DNA of 60,000 nt from Hydractinia symbiolongicarpus (Eukaryota; Cnidaria; Hydrozoa; Anthoathecata; Hydractiniidae): positions 23,128,501-23,188,500 of the forward strand of contig NC_079880.1 of the NCBI RefSeq assembly GCF_029227915.1, written 5' to 3'. Position numbers and translations under genes: made by a program. Positions 24,868 to 35,574 of this stretch are shown one piece after another (position 1 is the stretch's first letter; every line of letters starts with the position of its first letter). The notes beneath the pieces are model-generated. The model saw nothing but the letters and a program-made list of their open reading frames with translations. It did no database searches and was not told the origin of the DNA.

Positions 24868-27800
24868 CTAGTAACTTTTCAAATATGGTATGCACGGCTG
24901 CAATTGTTTGATATAATCATTGTTCAAGTAGCAATAATTTAACTTTAATTTTTCAAGCTTGTTAGTATTTCTATTAGCCGCTTCTGTAACACATTCCCAT
25001 ATGGATTCCATCGAGGTCGGCGTCATAGTATTGTTGTCAGTAAGATCCAAACTTTTTAAACAAGGTATACATGATTGTAAATGTTTGATGTGATCATCGG
25101 TTAATTCGCAATAACGTAAATTCAATTCTTCAAGCTTGTTAGTATTTCTATTAGCCGCTTCTGTAACACATTCCGATATGGATTCCATCGAGGTCGGCGT
25201 CATAGTATTGTTGTCAGTAAGATCCAAACTTTTTAAACAAGGTATACATGATTGTAAATGTTTGATGTGATCATCGGTTAATTCGCAATAACGTAAATTC
25301 AATTTTTCTAGCTTGTTAGTATTTCTATTAGCCGCTTCTGTAACACATTCCGATATGGATTCCATTGAGGTCGGCGTCATAGTATTGTTGTCAGTAAGAT
25401 CCAAACTTTTCAAATATGGTATACACGGTTGCAAATATTTGATGTGATCATCGGTTAATTCGCAATTACTTAACTTCAATTCTTCAAGCTTGTTAGTATT
25501 TTTATTAAATGCTTCTGTAACACATTTTGATATACATTCCATTGAGGTCGGCGTCATAGTATTGTTGTTACTAAGATCCAAACTTTTCAAATATGGCATA
25601 CACGGTTGCAGATGTTTGATATGATCATCCGTTAAGTCGCAATTACTTAACTTCAATTCTTCAAGCTTGTTAGGGTTTTTATTAAATGCTTCTGTAACAC
25701 ATTTTGATATACATTCCATTGAGGTCGGCGTCATAGTATTGTTGTTACTAAGATCCAAACTTTTCAAATATGGTATACACGGTTGCAAATATTTGATGTG
25801 ATCATCGGTTAATAAGCAATCACGTAACTCCAATTCTTCAAGCTTGTTAGTATTTTTATTAAATGCTTCTGTAACACATTTTGATATACATTCCATTGAG
25901 GTCGGCGTCATAGTATTGTTGTCAGTAAGATCCAAGCTTTTCAAATATGGCATACACGGTTGCAAATATTTGATGTGATCATCGGTTAATTCGCAATAAC
26001 TTAAATTCAATTTTTCTAGCTTGTTAGTATTTCTATTAGCCGCTTCTGTAACACATTCCGATATGGATTCCATCGAGGTCGGCGTCATAGTATTGTTGTC
26101 CCAAACATCCAAACTTTTCAAATATGGTATACATGATTGTAAATGTTTGATATGATCATCGGTTAATTCGCAATCAATTAAAGTTATTTTTTTTAGCTTG
26201 ATTGTGTCTGTTGATATCGAAGAAATATCGTCGATGGTTAAATGTGTGTCAAGGATTTTAAGATGCTCAGTAGTAACAACGGAAGAACTGAGTAGTGGTG
26301 ACAATTCAACCATTTCATTCGGTAATAACTCACCATCCAACATCTCAATACTAAGTGTTAGTTTTTTTGGTACTACTTTTTTATTTGTTTTTAAAAAATA
26401 TATCAATTGATTTAAAAGATGATGGTAGCGAACACGTACAGAAGCTTCGTTTATATTGAAAAAAGATTCTTTTACTACATCATCAACGTTATTGTTATGA
26501 TATTCAAAAAATGTCTGTAAATATAATTCCTGATCTATATCTTCGAACAAGCCTTCCACTGAACAAAGATTACGTGGTCCTCTAATATCTTCAACAAACC
26601 GTTTAATATAATTGGGGCCGTGATAGGTATCCTCAAGTATTCCACGCAATCCAGCAACCAATGGAAGGCAATTACGCATATTCTCAAATTTTGAAATACA
26701 TACCTTTATATCTATTGCAGCATGAAAGATATGGACAGAGCTTAAGAATTCTTGCAAAATTAAATGTTTAAACTGAAAAAAGTCTCCATCATCATTACCT
26801 TCTACTTTCTCGATAATACCTGACTGTTCGATAGCTGTTAAACAGTCGCTACATTCATTTTCAAACTCATCTTGGGTGAAAAATATTCTTTTTTCTTGAA
26901 GCGATTTATAAGCAAATTGTGATGCTTTTCTAACCATTTGTTGTATATTTTGGTCTTGTGATAATTTGGCTAGAGAATTGTTCTTACTTTTAAATTCCCT
27001 CATATGATCACGCAAAAATACCAAACAGGCTGCGATGTTTAATTTTGTAGTTGTGTTAAGATCCTCGAGTTTCTTTTCAGATGCGTACACATTGCATATG
27101 GTATGCAAATAAACGGGTATGTGAGCCATCGCCTTAAGATTTGAGATTTCATTAAGTGATACATGCAATGATTTAATCTTTTCTGTGTTGTTTTTAAAAA
27201 ACTTTTTGACGTAAATACCGATGCTGTTTTCATCAAAACCAGAAACTTCTATCAATTTTGGTTGCTGACTTGTCAGAAATAAATTTTTGATTATATCACA
27301 TGCTTGCGGTCGACCGCATACAAGCACCTTGCTATTGGGCAGTAGTGAAGAACTTTCTAATATGATGTTGTGCATGATAGATCCAAGTTCGTGCATAGGA
27401 TTCCCCGCAGCAATTTCTTTGATATCATCAAGGTATCGAAATTCGTCAATACCGTCTACGATTATTAAAACTCTGCTACTATTTTCAAGCAACTCATTAA
27501 AGAAATCTTGATAAACATTGGGGAAAAATCTTTTGACAAGTTCTTCCCATGGGAAAGTATTGGTTATTGTGTTTATTTGACGACATGTAAATTTGAAAAC
27601 AAAATCGAAATCATTTAGCATTTTACCATCTGCCCACTGAAAAACAAGTTGATCAATAAGTGATGTCTTTCCAATGCCAGCAATACCTCTAATTAAAACA
27701 CATCCATCGCTTTCTTTCACAATATCCTTTATTTCTATTTTTTCTTTTAAAGCAGAATGTGATTTTAAAAAATGTTCATGATCAGTGGAATGCGCTTCAT

Positions 27801-27953
27801 TCCATGGACCAACTATCAAATCAACATAAGCTTCGTTGCGTTCTTTTGTTGTGTGTTTTCTTCCAGAATCTGACTTAAATGCAGAGGGAATATTCCAATG
27901 TGATAGCGTTTTCTTGTAATGGTCCCTTAACTTATTGGAATATTCGTTTAACC
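24868..27953 (-). CDS. NLR gene, exon with NACHT ATPase and leucine-rich repeats
   Basis: This is the large 3' exon of a NOD-like receptor. The acceptor TTATAG lies just upstream of 27953 and joins in phase 1. The apparent Met near 28002 is intronic. About 1027 residues are open. The NACHT domain shows Walker A GIAGIGKTS (residues about 90-98 of this exon) and Walker B RVLIIVDGIDEF (about 161-172). It is followed by a helical region and, from about residue 590, seven to eight tandem 59-residue units. Each unit holds two ribonuclease-inhibitor-like LRRs, for example LKSLDLTDNNTMTPTSM and LEELNLRYCELTDDHIK. Family knowledge: NACHT-LRR proteins are cytosolic sensors that oligomerise through NACHT after ligand recognition by the repeats. 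The ligand is unknown. The final unit is truncated by a stop. Confidence 0.92.
24880..26200 (-). repeat. 177-bp tandem repeats encoding the LRR array
   Basis: The unit is 177 bp (59 codons). The landmark 'gatcatcggttaat' recurs at this spacing. Two adjacent units, about 25016-25192 and 25193-25369, differ at only three positions that I count. That indicates recent duplication or conversion. Other units fall into a second subtype marked by AFNKN in place of AANRN. Confidence 0.9.
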
Positions 27954-28126
27954 CTATAAGGCAAGGAGGAAAAGGCAATTCAAAAGAAAAAAGAGTTAAC
28001 ATAGCAATAAATATTTAAGACTTTTTGAATTGTAGGTGCATCCACGAGTGGCACGCATTTATTTTGTTATGTATTTTATTAGTGCATTTGAACCAATGCA
28101 AAACCTCCTATATTAAAAATTCTTAC

Positions 28127-28393
28127 CATATGTGCATAAAGTTTTAGAAGTGATTTCCTTAATAATATCTTGTCGTCGCAGCATCTCAAGTTCATACTTT
28201 AATTCTTTCCAATAAACGCGGTTTTCAGCTTGTTCAAAACATTCCTTCATTTTGCTTTCAGTTGTTTCTGCCGCATTATCATTTTGTGATATTCCAAGCC
28301 CTTTAGTCAAATCTTTCCAATCATCTCCAATCATTTTTGCAACAACATTTAAAGCAGGAACACTCGTTAGGTTGTTAAAATCAACTTTGTTTG
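28127..28393 (-). CDS. NLR gene, Death-domain exon
   Basis: This is an 89-codon symmetric phase-1 exon. The acceptor is CTTCTTTAG before 28393 and the donor GTAAGA comes after 28127. The product reads as a death-fold domain: LNVVAKMIGDDWKDLTKGLG forms helices 1-2 with the conserved W, followed by CFEQAENRVYWKELKYELEM and RRQDIIKEI. Death domains recruit partners by homotypic contacts, so this module would be the signalling arm of the receptor. It could also be a related DED or CARD-like fold, but the GxDWKxLxxxLG pattern favours Death. Confidence 0.75.
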
Positions 28394-28754
28394 CTAAAGA
28401 AGAAGGGTTAAAAGTGGTGAAGAATGAGATTGAGAGTAAGGTTTGACCATCTTTTTTCGGATTAATTCTCAGTTAAAAAAATCATTGAAAATTTAACAGG
28501 TGTTTAAATTAAATAAGTAACAACCCAATAAAACGAAAATGTCGTGAATTTTAAATCTAACAATATTGCAAATTTTAATAACATGGTGTTTGCTAATAAT
28601 AATATTATACTTTAATTGACAATGAAAATATTTACGATGACGTAGTTTTCATGCGGCCTCGACCAAGCTACTCTCGTTATTATGTGCTTCTGCGTTAAAA
28701 ATTGTACTTAATATTTATTTCGTTGTTTTTTATGAGTTAGGTTTGATTGTTTAC

Positions 28755-28826
28755 CTTTACACTGGCGTTGATCGTCTTTCAATTTGCACATATCCTCCTG
28801 TAAAACGTCTGTGCGATTAGATAAAT
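28755..28826 (-). CDS. NLR gene, mini-exon 2 (24 codons, probable coiled coil)
   Basis: The exon is 72 bp, phase 1 on both sides, with acceptor TTTTTAG and donor GTAAAC. It encodes LSNRTDVLQEDMCKLKDDQ, a charged helical segment. It is clearly homologous to the mini-exon at 29216-29290, with the shared pattern LS-RT--L--D-CKLK. The pair arose by tandem exon duplication and probably extends the coiled-coil linker. Confidence 0.75.
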
Positions 28827-29215
28827 CTAAAAATAAATAAATAAAAAAATAAAAAACTAGTCTTTAAAAGAAAAGTAATTGTTGGTTCTAACTAAAACTG
28901 TAATTGGTTTAAAGTCGTGTTTAACGAAAAATTTTTCAACCATGTAGCAATTCTGTCATAGATAGTTTTGACTAATCCTGACTAAATTTTGGGCTAAAAC
29001 AATATCAGATGTAAAGAGACTAAAAATATGATGTGACCTGAATTTTTTTACTGCCTGTGGTATATCGAAAGGCTCTTATCACGAAGCCAGCTTACATATA
29101 CTACTTATATCTGCGTGATTTAATTACGTAGCTAGGAGGGGGAAGGACTTTCCCAGAAGATGCATTTCTTGAGTTTGTGTGTACAGTTTGTTGTTAATTG
29201 GGTTGAATTGCTTAC

Positions 29216-29290
29216 CATTATACTGATGTTGCTGCTGGCCTTTTAATTTACACACATCGTCTTCCAAAAGTTCAGTGCGATCGGATAAAC
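29216..29290 (-). CDS. NLR gene, mini-exon 1 (25 codons, probable coiled coil)
   Basis: The exon is 75 bp, phase 1 on both sides, with acceptor ACAAAG and donor GTAAGC. The product contains GLSDRTELLEDDVCKLKGQ. Joined in phase after the HEPN-coil exon and before the second mini-exon it keeps the frame open, which is the main support besides the homology of the two mini-exons. Confidence 0.75.
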
Positions 29291-29480
29291 CTTTGTAATT
29301 AAAATATGTTATTAGTGGAAAAATGAGAAAATGTTTAAAACCTTTTGAAGCTCCTTAAAGCAGTGTACAGGAAAAACGACTCAGAAATATCTCTTAAACT
29401 AGCTACATTTGTAGTAACTTTGTCATTTCAAACTTGCACATGACAAACGAAATAGAAAAAATGGAAACAAGGACACACAC

Positions 29481-30295
29481 CTTTTACATCTTTTTTCATA
29501 GATCTAATATCATTTTGCATCTGTGACATATTCATGTGAATTTGTTTAATCTGTGTTAGAAGATCGTCACTTACAAGGGAACTACACCATAACTCATTTT
29601 GCATGCATAATAACTTTCCCTCCAAATTAGTTACGTTCGACGTTATCTGAGTTTTAAGTGACATATTGGTATTTCTTAATTCATGTAATTCAGTGTCATG
29701 ATAATTTAACTTAATTTGATTGGCCAAAACAATTGATCGTAGTAATAAATTGTTTTGAAGATCTAAACTTACTGTTTTTAGATCATTAACGTTAAATGGG
29801 GGGTTATAATTTAAACCATGTAATATCTTAAGCAGTTCGCTCCATTTAAGTGAATATTCAGAACCATTTAGAGTTGTAATATCAGGAAAGTGATTAAGAA
29901 AGTTACGCATATTTCTTGCTCTGATGCAAAATGCTCCTACAGATGTGTCTGTATCCGGGGGATTATCATTTCGCCAATTTCCATCATTAGGTGCAATTGA
30001 TGTCAATGCTTCAACAAGCAATACAATCAACGTGATATCAAATAGGTTACAGTCTGTTTCTTTTTACCAGTTGGAAATAACAGTTTCCATTGCGGTTGCG
30101 AAATTACTCCTTTGCCTTTTAAACGTGCCAATATAGTTCTTTTAGAAACTAAGAAACTGTACAAATCTTTTGGTTGTTTGGGCACACCATTGTTGTGAAG
30201 AACATTCAACAGTGCACTTCTGAGCGGTCCAAGAATAAACATGGCTAGTCTGAGCCATAGCTCACATGAGGTTACAAAATTTTCCAGAGTCATAT
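29481..30295 (-). CDS. NLR gene, DZIP3-type HEPN exon with coiled-coil tail (frame broken)
   Basis: The exon starts after TTTTAG at 30296 with ATATG, so Met at 30293 is the likely start. The N-terminal half (LRSALLNVLHN, GVISQPQWKLLFP) and C-terminal half (FDITLIVLLVEALTS, NPPDTDTSVGAF) together match the HEPN domain shared by DZIP3/hRUL138 and many invertebrate NACHT proteins. MRNFLNH supplies an R-x4-H motif like the catalytic motif of HEPN ribonucleases. Residues after that form a helical, probable coiled coil up to the GTGTGT donor at 29480. The two halves lie in different frames. The switch falls in an A-rich tract near 30054-30067, so an indel, an assembly error or an unusual splice must be invoked. 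Confidence 0.75.
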
Positions 30296-30299
30296 CTAA

Positions 30300-31880
30300 A
30301 AGTCAGAGAATGTAGAACTGTTAGTTTAAAACTTTCCTAAGAAATATTTTTAATATAAAAAAATAGTTGGTATTGGTGTTCCACGTACGTTGCTGATAGT
30401 TGGAAACTTTTCCTTTAGCAAAAGCATTTAATTGCGTTATATACAATTTGGAATAAAGCTATTTAATTCAAGGTAAACAAATATAAAATTTAAAGAGGTG
30501 TTTTCGTTACCCTTGTACGTTGCTAATTAACCTTATTATGTAGGAGATGTTGTCTGTAATAAAAAAAGCATAAGTTAAATGATGAAAATGGCTGGTTTTG
30601 GCTTTTAAAGAATAAAAAAAAAAAAATAATACTTGCACTTTTTAACCTTGAAAAAATTGACGGAGAAAATACATATATTCGCTGGACAAAGATTATATAT
30701 AGTGAGAACAAGCAGAGTTATTTAGTTCTATTTTATATGGTTAGTCTTAGTAACACACAATTTCACATTGTAACTTTATGCATACACGATAGTCTTAATT
30801 AGCATAATTATGAAGTTTATGTGATTTAAAAAGTATATTACAGAACATTTATTTAGTGACTGATTGTGACTGATTGTTGATAAAAACCCATCAGATACAT
30901 CTCAAGGAAATTATAAGTGAAGTAACTGTCACAGAAGAGAAGTCATTCCCCTCCCCATTACACACCTAAATAAGTAAAATAATTTTTCCCTCTCCTTTAA
31001 GTCTGCATTTTTGGTGTCACTAGGATAATAAACACAGCTATTTAACCACTGTTTCTTCTGTCTCTTGTAAGAAATCGTTGTTATGTCACATCAATAAAGT
31101 CAGAACCTGCAGCTCAATTGTATTATATTCCCTTATAATTAGCCATGCTCATTCTTATCCCGACAAGTAGTTTACTCGTCACCATTTCCACCTACCCCCC
31201 CCCCCCCCCTCCCCTCTGCAATACGAATAAAGCTAATAGCCGGAAGCTTTTTGTTTGTTTAACAATAGCATATAATTGATTCATAACTTTGCTAACAGTT
31301 CTTGATTTTATTGTAAAAAAATAAAGACTGAATAAAAAAACAGCACTCTTTCTGATCTGCATTTATCATGTAAAAACATCTTCTAAGCCTATTTGATTGC
31401 GATGCAGGTTCTGTAGTAAAAGTAATTACATTAGAATACATATGTTAATGCGATAATAGTCTCTTTTTTTCTTTGTTTGAGAATACATGACTTGACATTT
31501 TTTTTTAGAATGAGTAATTTTTATGTGTTTATGAAAAAAATTTAAACATCTAAATTGATAGACATCTAAAAGGGTTTTTTTGTATTTTTTTTTGGTATTT
31601 GAAAGTTTAAAGTGATGTTTAAGCGATTTCCCGTTTTTTAAGATTTGGAAATGCACAATGACGTCATCATGGACTGAATGACTCAGCTCCATTTTCTTAT
31701 CCCAAGCGTCCTATAGGGTGCTGAAAAACATTTTCCCAATTGTGATGATAATTTGTCTGTTACCCCAATTTCGATGGTTGAAGGGATTATTTTTAGCTAG
31801 TCCTCCAATTTTTTTAAGTATACTACTTTAGGAGTTAAAATTTGATCATTCTTAGTTAGCTTGAGGACAGTAAAAGATTG
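30300..31880. other. Region upstream of the NLR gene, no coding sequence recognised
   Basis: It probably contains the NLR promoter and perhaps an untranslated first exon, but no site can be assigned. A cytosine homopolymer lies at about 31195-31209. Minus-strand frames at 30523-30711 and 31426-31692 have no domain. Confidence 0.45.
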
Positions 31881-31884
31881 TGAC

Positions 31885-32362
31885 GTCACGTTTGTTTTTA
31901 TGGTGATTCCATAAAATAGATAGCATGTTAAAGCATGTCTCACACTGGAAAATTAACAACAAATTGACATCAAAGCAAAAAATAATTGTCAAGTCATTTT
32001 CTGGTGCAAAAACGGCGCACATGGTAAATTATTTGAAACCAACGCTGGACGAAGTTAATCCTGATCATTTAATTATTCATATTGGAACGAACGATTTACC
32101 GTCTAACGAAAATCCTAAAAATATTGCTTCAAAAATTGTAAATATGACAACTGAAGTTATTTCGGGAAAAAACATGATTGTTACAGTTTCTGAAATAATA
32201 ACGAGGGATGATAAATTGAAAATGAAGGCGGGTTATGCAAGCAGTTTTTTACGTGAATTATGTATTAAACGAAACATTGGCTTTATACAGCATAACAACA
32301 TCACGTGTAATCATCTCAATGCCAGTAAGCTTTATTTAAACAAACAAGGACAAAAAATCTAA
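31885..32362 (+). pseudogene. LINE ORF1 with SGNH-esterase-like domain, 5' frame broken
   Basis: The open part (145 codons from 31925) carries IIHIGTNDLPS, the GxND block of SGNH hydrolases, preceded by KSFSGAKTAHMVNYL. The block-I nucleophile motif YGDSI is visible just upstream near 31896-31915 but in another frame, so the start is broken. Esterase-type ORF1 proteins are known in CR1-clade LINEs, where they are thought to act with the RNP. The usual C-terminal continuation is cut by a stop at 32362. Confidence 0.75.
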
Positions 32363-32438
32363 TTAAAAACCTCACCGTACATTTAGAAAAATACTGACAA
32401 GTCGAGCATGGATCCAACGTTTCGTCAGAACACAAATT

Positions 32439-33644
32439 ATGGTGGCTGACGATTGCGCGCTATTAAACATAAAAAAATTGCACCCCACAAAATTATTGAT
32501 CGGACATCTAAATATAAATTCACTCAGAAGCAAAGTACTATCCTTACAGGAGGTTGTCAAGGATCATTTGGACATTTTGCTGATATCTGAATCGAAACTT
32601 GATCAATCGTTTACCGATGCTTCAATTGCCTTAAATGGTTTCAAACGTCCCTATCGAAGAGACCGAAACAAAAATGGCGGGGGATTGGTTTTGTATGTTA
32701 ATTGCGAAATAATTAGTAATGCTATAAAACTCCCTTCTTTACCTGAAGATATCGAAATAGTTGAGATCGAAGTTATCCTTCGTGCACAAAAATGGCTCGT
32801 ACTGGGCATTTACAAACCACCCAATCAACGCTGCGATTATTTTCTTGAAAACCTTGGTACAGTCCTAGATTCGTTTCATTACGAAAATTGTATAATAATG
32901 GGCGACTTCAACAGCCACGAATCCGAATTATCAATCTTAAAAACTCACTATAATCTTTCAAACTTAATTGATTCACCAACTTGTTACAAGAACCCTGCGA
33001 ACCCATCCTGTATTGATCATATATGGGTTTCTGAAAAGAAAAGGTTCACAAGTAGCTGTGCAATAGAGACAGGACTGTCCGATTGGCACAAACTCACTGT
33101 GACTGTTATAAAAGCGGAGATGCCAAAAAAGAAACCCCGCATTATAAAGTACAGGTCTATAAAAAACTTCAATAAATCCGAATTCCAAAAAGACCTTACT
33201 AAGTCAATGGAGTTACAGGAAGTGAATTTCGCAAACCTCGATACAGCTTTTAAGGACGTAATTGAAAAACATATGCCAGTGAAGCAAAAGATGGTTAGAA
33301 ACAATCATGCACCATTTATTACGAAGAGAGTACGCAAAGAAATTATGACGAGAAGTAGAAAAAGAAACGTATATAATTCGAATCCAACTGCTGAAAATTG
33401 GAACTCTTTTCGAATTCAAAGGAATAAGTGTGCAAAGATTGTCAGAGATGCAAGAAAGAATTATTACAGAAAACTTGACGTTTCGAAAGTTCGAGACAAC
33501 AAAGCATTTTGGAAAATCGTGAAACCAAATTTCTCCGAGAAAGCAATCAAGGAAAATATAACTTCGTTAGTCGAAGATGATGCTGTTTTACGAAATAAAG
33601 TTCGTAAATATCACAAGATCACTGAATGTAAACAACATCCCTGA
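32439..33644 (+). CDS. LINE ORF2, endonuclease part
   Basis: About 400 codons encode an APE-type endonuclease: LIGHLNINSLRSK, LLISESKL, NGGGLVLYV, IIMGDFNSH, IDHIWV and LSDWHKLTV mark the catalytic blocks in order. This domain nicks target DNA for target-primed reverse transcription. The frame ends prematurely after a shift near 33600. Coding resumes in another frame, hits a stop near 33700, and continues as the reverse transcriptase. Confidence 0.85.
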   Translation: MVADDCALLNIKKLHPTKLLIGHLNINSLRSKVLSLQEVVKDHLDILLISESKLDQSFTDASIALNGFKRPYRRDRNKNGGGLVLYVNCEIISNAIKLPSLPEDIEIVEIEVILRAQKWLVLGIYKPPNQRCDYFLENLGTVLDSFHYENCIIMGDFNSHESELSILKTHYNLSNLIDSPTCYKNPANPSCIDHIWVSEKKRFTSSCAIETGLSDWHKLTVTVIKAEMPKKKPRIIKYRSIKNFNKSEFQKDLTKSMELQEVNFANLDTAFKDVIEKHMPVKQKMVRNNHAPFITKRVRKEIMTRSRKRNVYNSNPTAENWNSFRIQRNKCAKIVRDARKNYYRKLDVSKVRDNKAFWKIVKPNFSEKAIKENITSLVEDDAVLRNKVRKYHKITECKQHP

Positions 33645-33649
33645 AAACA

Positions 33650-35337
33650 ATCCAGGAACAGCTGATGATTGCTCTCGTACCGAGGTTGATGCAACTATTT
33701 AAGTTTCAAAGAACATCCGAGCATAAAAAATATCAAATCAAAATTCTCCAAAAGTGCTGACATGGACGAAATGAAATTCTGTCATGTTTCTGTTGAAAAA
33801 TTAAAACTTTATATTGGTTCTTTAAAAAGTGGCAAGGCTTGTCCAGAGGGAGACATACCTGCAAATCTTCTCAAAGCTCACGCAAATGTTTTTGTTAAGC
33901 AGTTGAGTCACTGTTTTAATGACTCAATAGATAGGTGCATCTTTCCTGAGTCTTTGAAATTTGCGGATGTGTCTCCACTCTACAAAGCAAAGTCTAGGGT
34001 CTGCAAAGAAAATTATCGACCAGTTAGTAAACTGTCAAACATGGCTAAGGTGTTTGAAAAAATCTTATTTGAACAGATAGGTGAGTTCATGGAGGGGAAA
34101 ATGTCCCCTATCTTGTCTGGATTCAGGAAAGGATACAGTAGCCAACATGCTCTTTTAAATCTAATGTGCTTTCTTCAAAAAAAGTTAGACTCTAAAAAGT
34201 GTGTTGCTGCCTTGCACATGGATCTAAGCAAGGCTTTTGACAGTATTAACCACAAGCTACTTATTGCTAAGCTTCATGCTTATGGATTTTCTTCTAGTGC
34301 ATTATCTTTTATTTGGAGCTATTTGAAGCAGCGCTTTCAGAGAGTAGGTAGTGACGGAGTTTTTGGTTGTTGGAAGGAAATTTTTTCTGGTATACCACAG
34401 GGGTCAATTTTGGGGCCGTTACTGTTTAACATATTTTTAAATGCTTTTCTTTTTCAATATGACGTGAATATGCCGCCCTGCTCTGATATTCTAGTGTGTA
34501 ACTATGCTGACGATAATACGTTTTGTGCATCAGCTGTAACCTTTCAGGAAGTAAAATATATGTTAGAACAACTTTTTAGGTCAGCAGCTTTATGGTTTTC
34601 CGATAATGGCTTGCAATTAAACGCAAGCAGATGCGAATTTATAATATTCGGAAAGCCAGAAAGTCCACAAATCCGGCATTTAAATTTAAATTAAGCAATT
34701 TTATCTGCATCCAAATGTGTAAAGCTTCTTGGTATTAAATTTGACAGTCAACTTACTTTTGCAGATCATATAAACACACTGTGCAAAAGAGCTAGCTGTA
34801 AATCTAATGCCCTGAAGAGAATTTCCTGGATTGTTGATAATAAACAGAAAAGTTTATTATATGCAACATTCATAGCATCTGAGTTCAATTATTGTCCTTT
34901 AGTCTGGGGATTTAATAACAGGAAATCTATTTCAAAGGTGGATAGAGTTTTGAAAAGGGCAAGGTCTCAGTCTAAAGTGGAATCCATTTCTTCTACGAAA
35001 AGAATTCATATGCAACATTGTAGACAATTACTAAAAGAGGTCTACAAGACGAAATGGAAATTGAATCCTTCCTACATGGAAGGTGTGTTTCAGTTTAGAA
35101 ATGATATTGGATATAATTTAAGGTCATCAAGTGCTTTAGTTAGACCTACAATAAAATCTTCAAAATATGGCTGCAAACATTTGGATATATAGCCTCCCAA
35201 TTATGGAATTCTCTTCCTGATGAAATCAAATCTGCAGAGTCTTTGGTTAAATTCTGTAGAGTTATGGGCGAATTTTTTTCTTTCCAATGCAAATGTCGGA
35301 TCTGTGCAGAATACATATTTAATTTAGGAATTATTTA
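33650..35337 (+). pseudogene. LINE ORF2, reverse transcriptase and C-terminal part, with stops
   Basis: The 310-codon open part (33762-34694) shows RT blocks: KSGKACPEGDIPANLLK, SPLYKAKSRVCKENYRPVS, MDLSKAFDSINHKLL, GIPQGSILGPLLFN and YADD (34503-34514). After a TAA at 34692-34694 the same frame continues with LLGIKFDSQLTFADHI. A shift near 35160 leads to LWNSLPDEIKSAES and a terminal C-x-C-x2-C cluster before the stop near 35337. The RT core still has its YADD active site, but the stops make the copy defective. Confidence 0.85.
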
Positions 35338-35574
35338 ATTTTTCGTTTAAACAGTCGATTTTAATTAGTCTTAATAGACTAACCATCTTCTCCAGTAGAG
35401 TCTTTCATGTTTTTCAGCCAAAAAGCTTCCGGATTGATTCTACTAGAGAAATGGTATTTTATTATTATATATTATTAGTTTTTTTATTAGTATATTTTAT
35501 TAGTATATTTTAAATCTTTTGTACATTATCGACTATAAATAAAGCAATCTAATCTAATCTAATCTAATCTATTC

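Larger units (their letters stand above)
31885..35573 (+). mobile_element. CR1/L2-like non-LTR retrotransposon, decayed
   Basis: One plus-strand LINE runs from an esterase-like ORF1 through endonuclease and reverse transcriptase to a short pentanucleotide tail. That tail is five AATCT copies at 35546-35570, shortly after AATAAA at 35538-35543. Short microsatellite tails rather than poly(A) are typical of CR1/L2-type elements. The 5' end is not defined. Several frameshifts and stops show this copy cannot move on its own. Confidence 0.85.

Noticed and set aside
29428-29480. Last residues of the HEPN-coil open frame (after 29481) as coding
   Set aside because: A GTGTGT donor at 29480 and phase-1 agreement with the mini-exons indicate that these codons are intronic.
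30523-30711. First coding exon of the NLR gene
   Set aside because: The product is a phenylalanine- and serine-rich frame without domain similarity, and the HEPN exon has its own plausible start.
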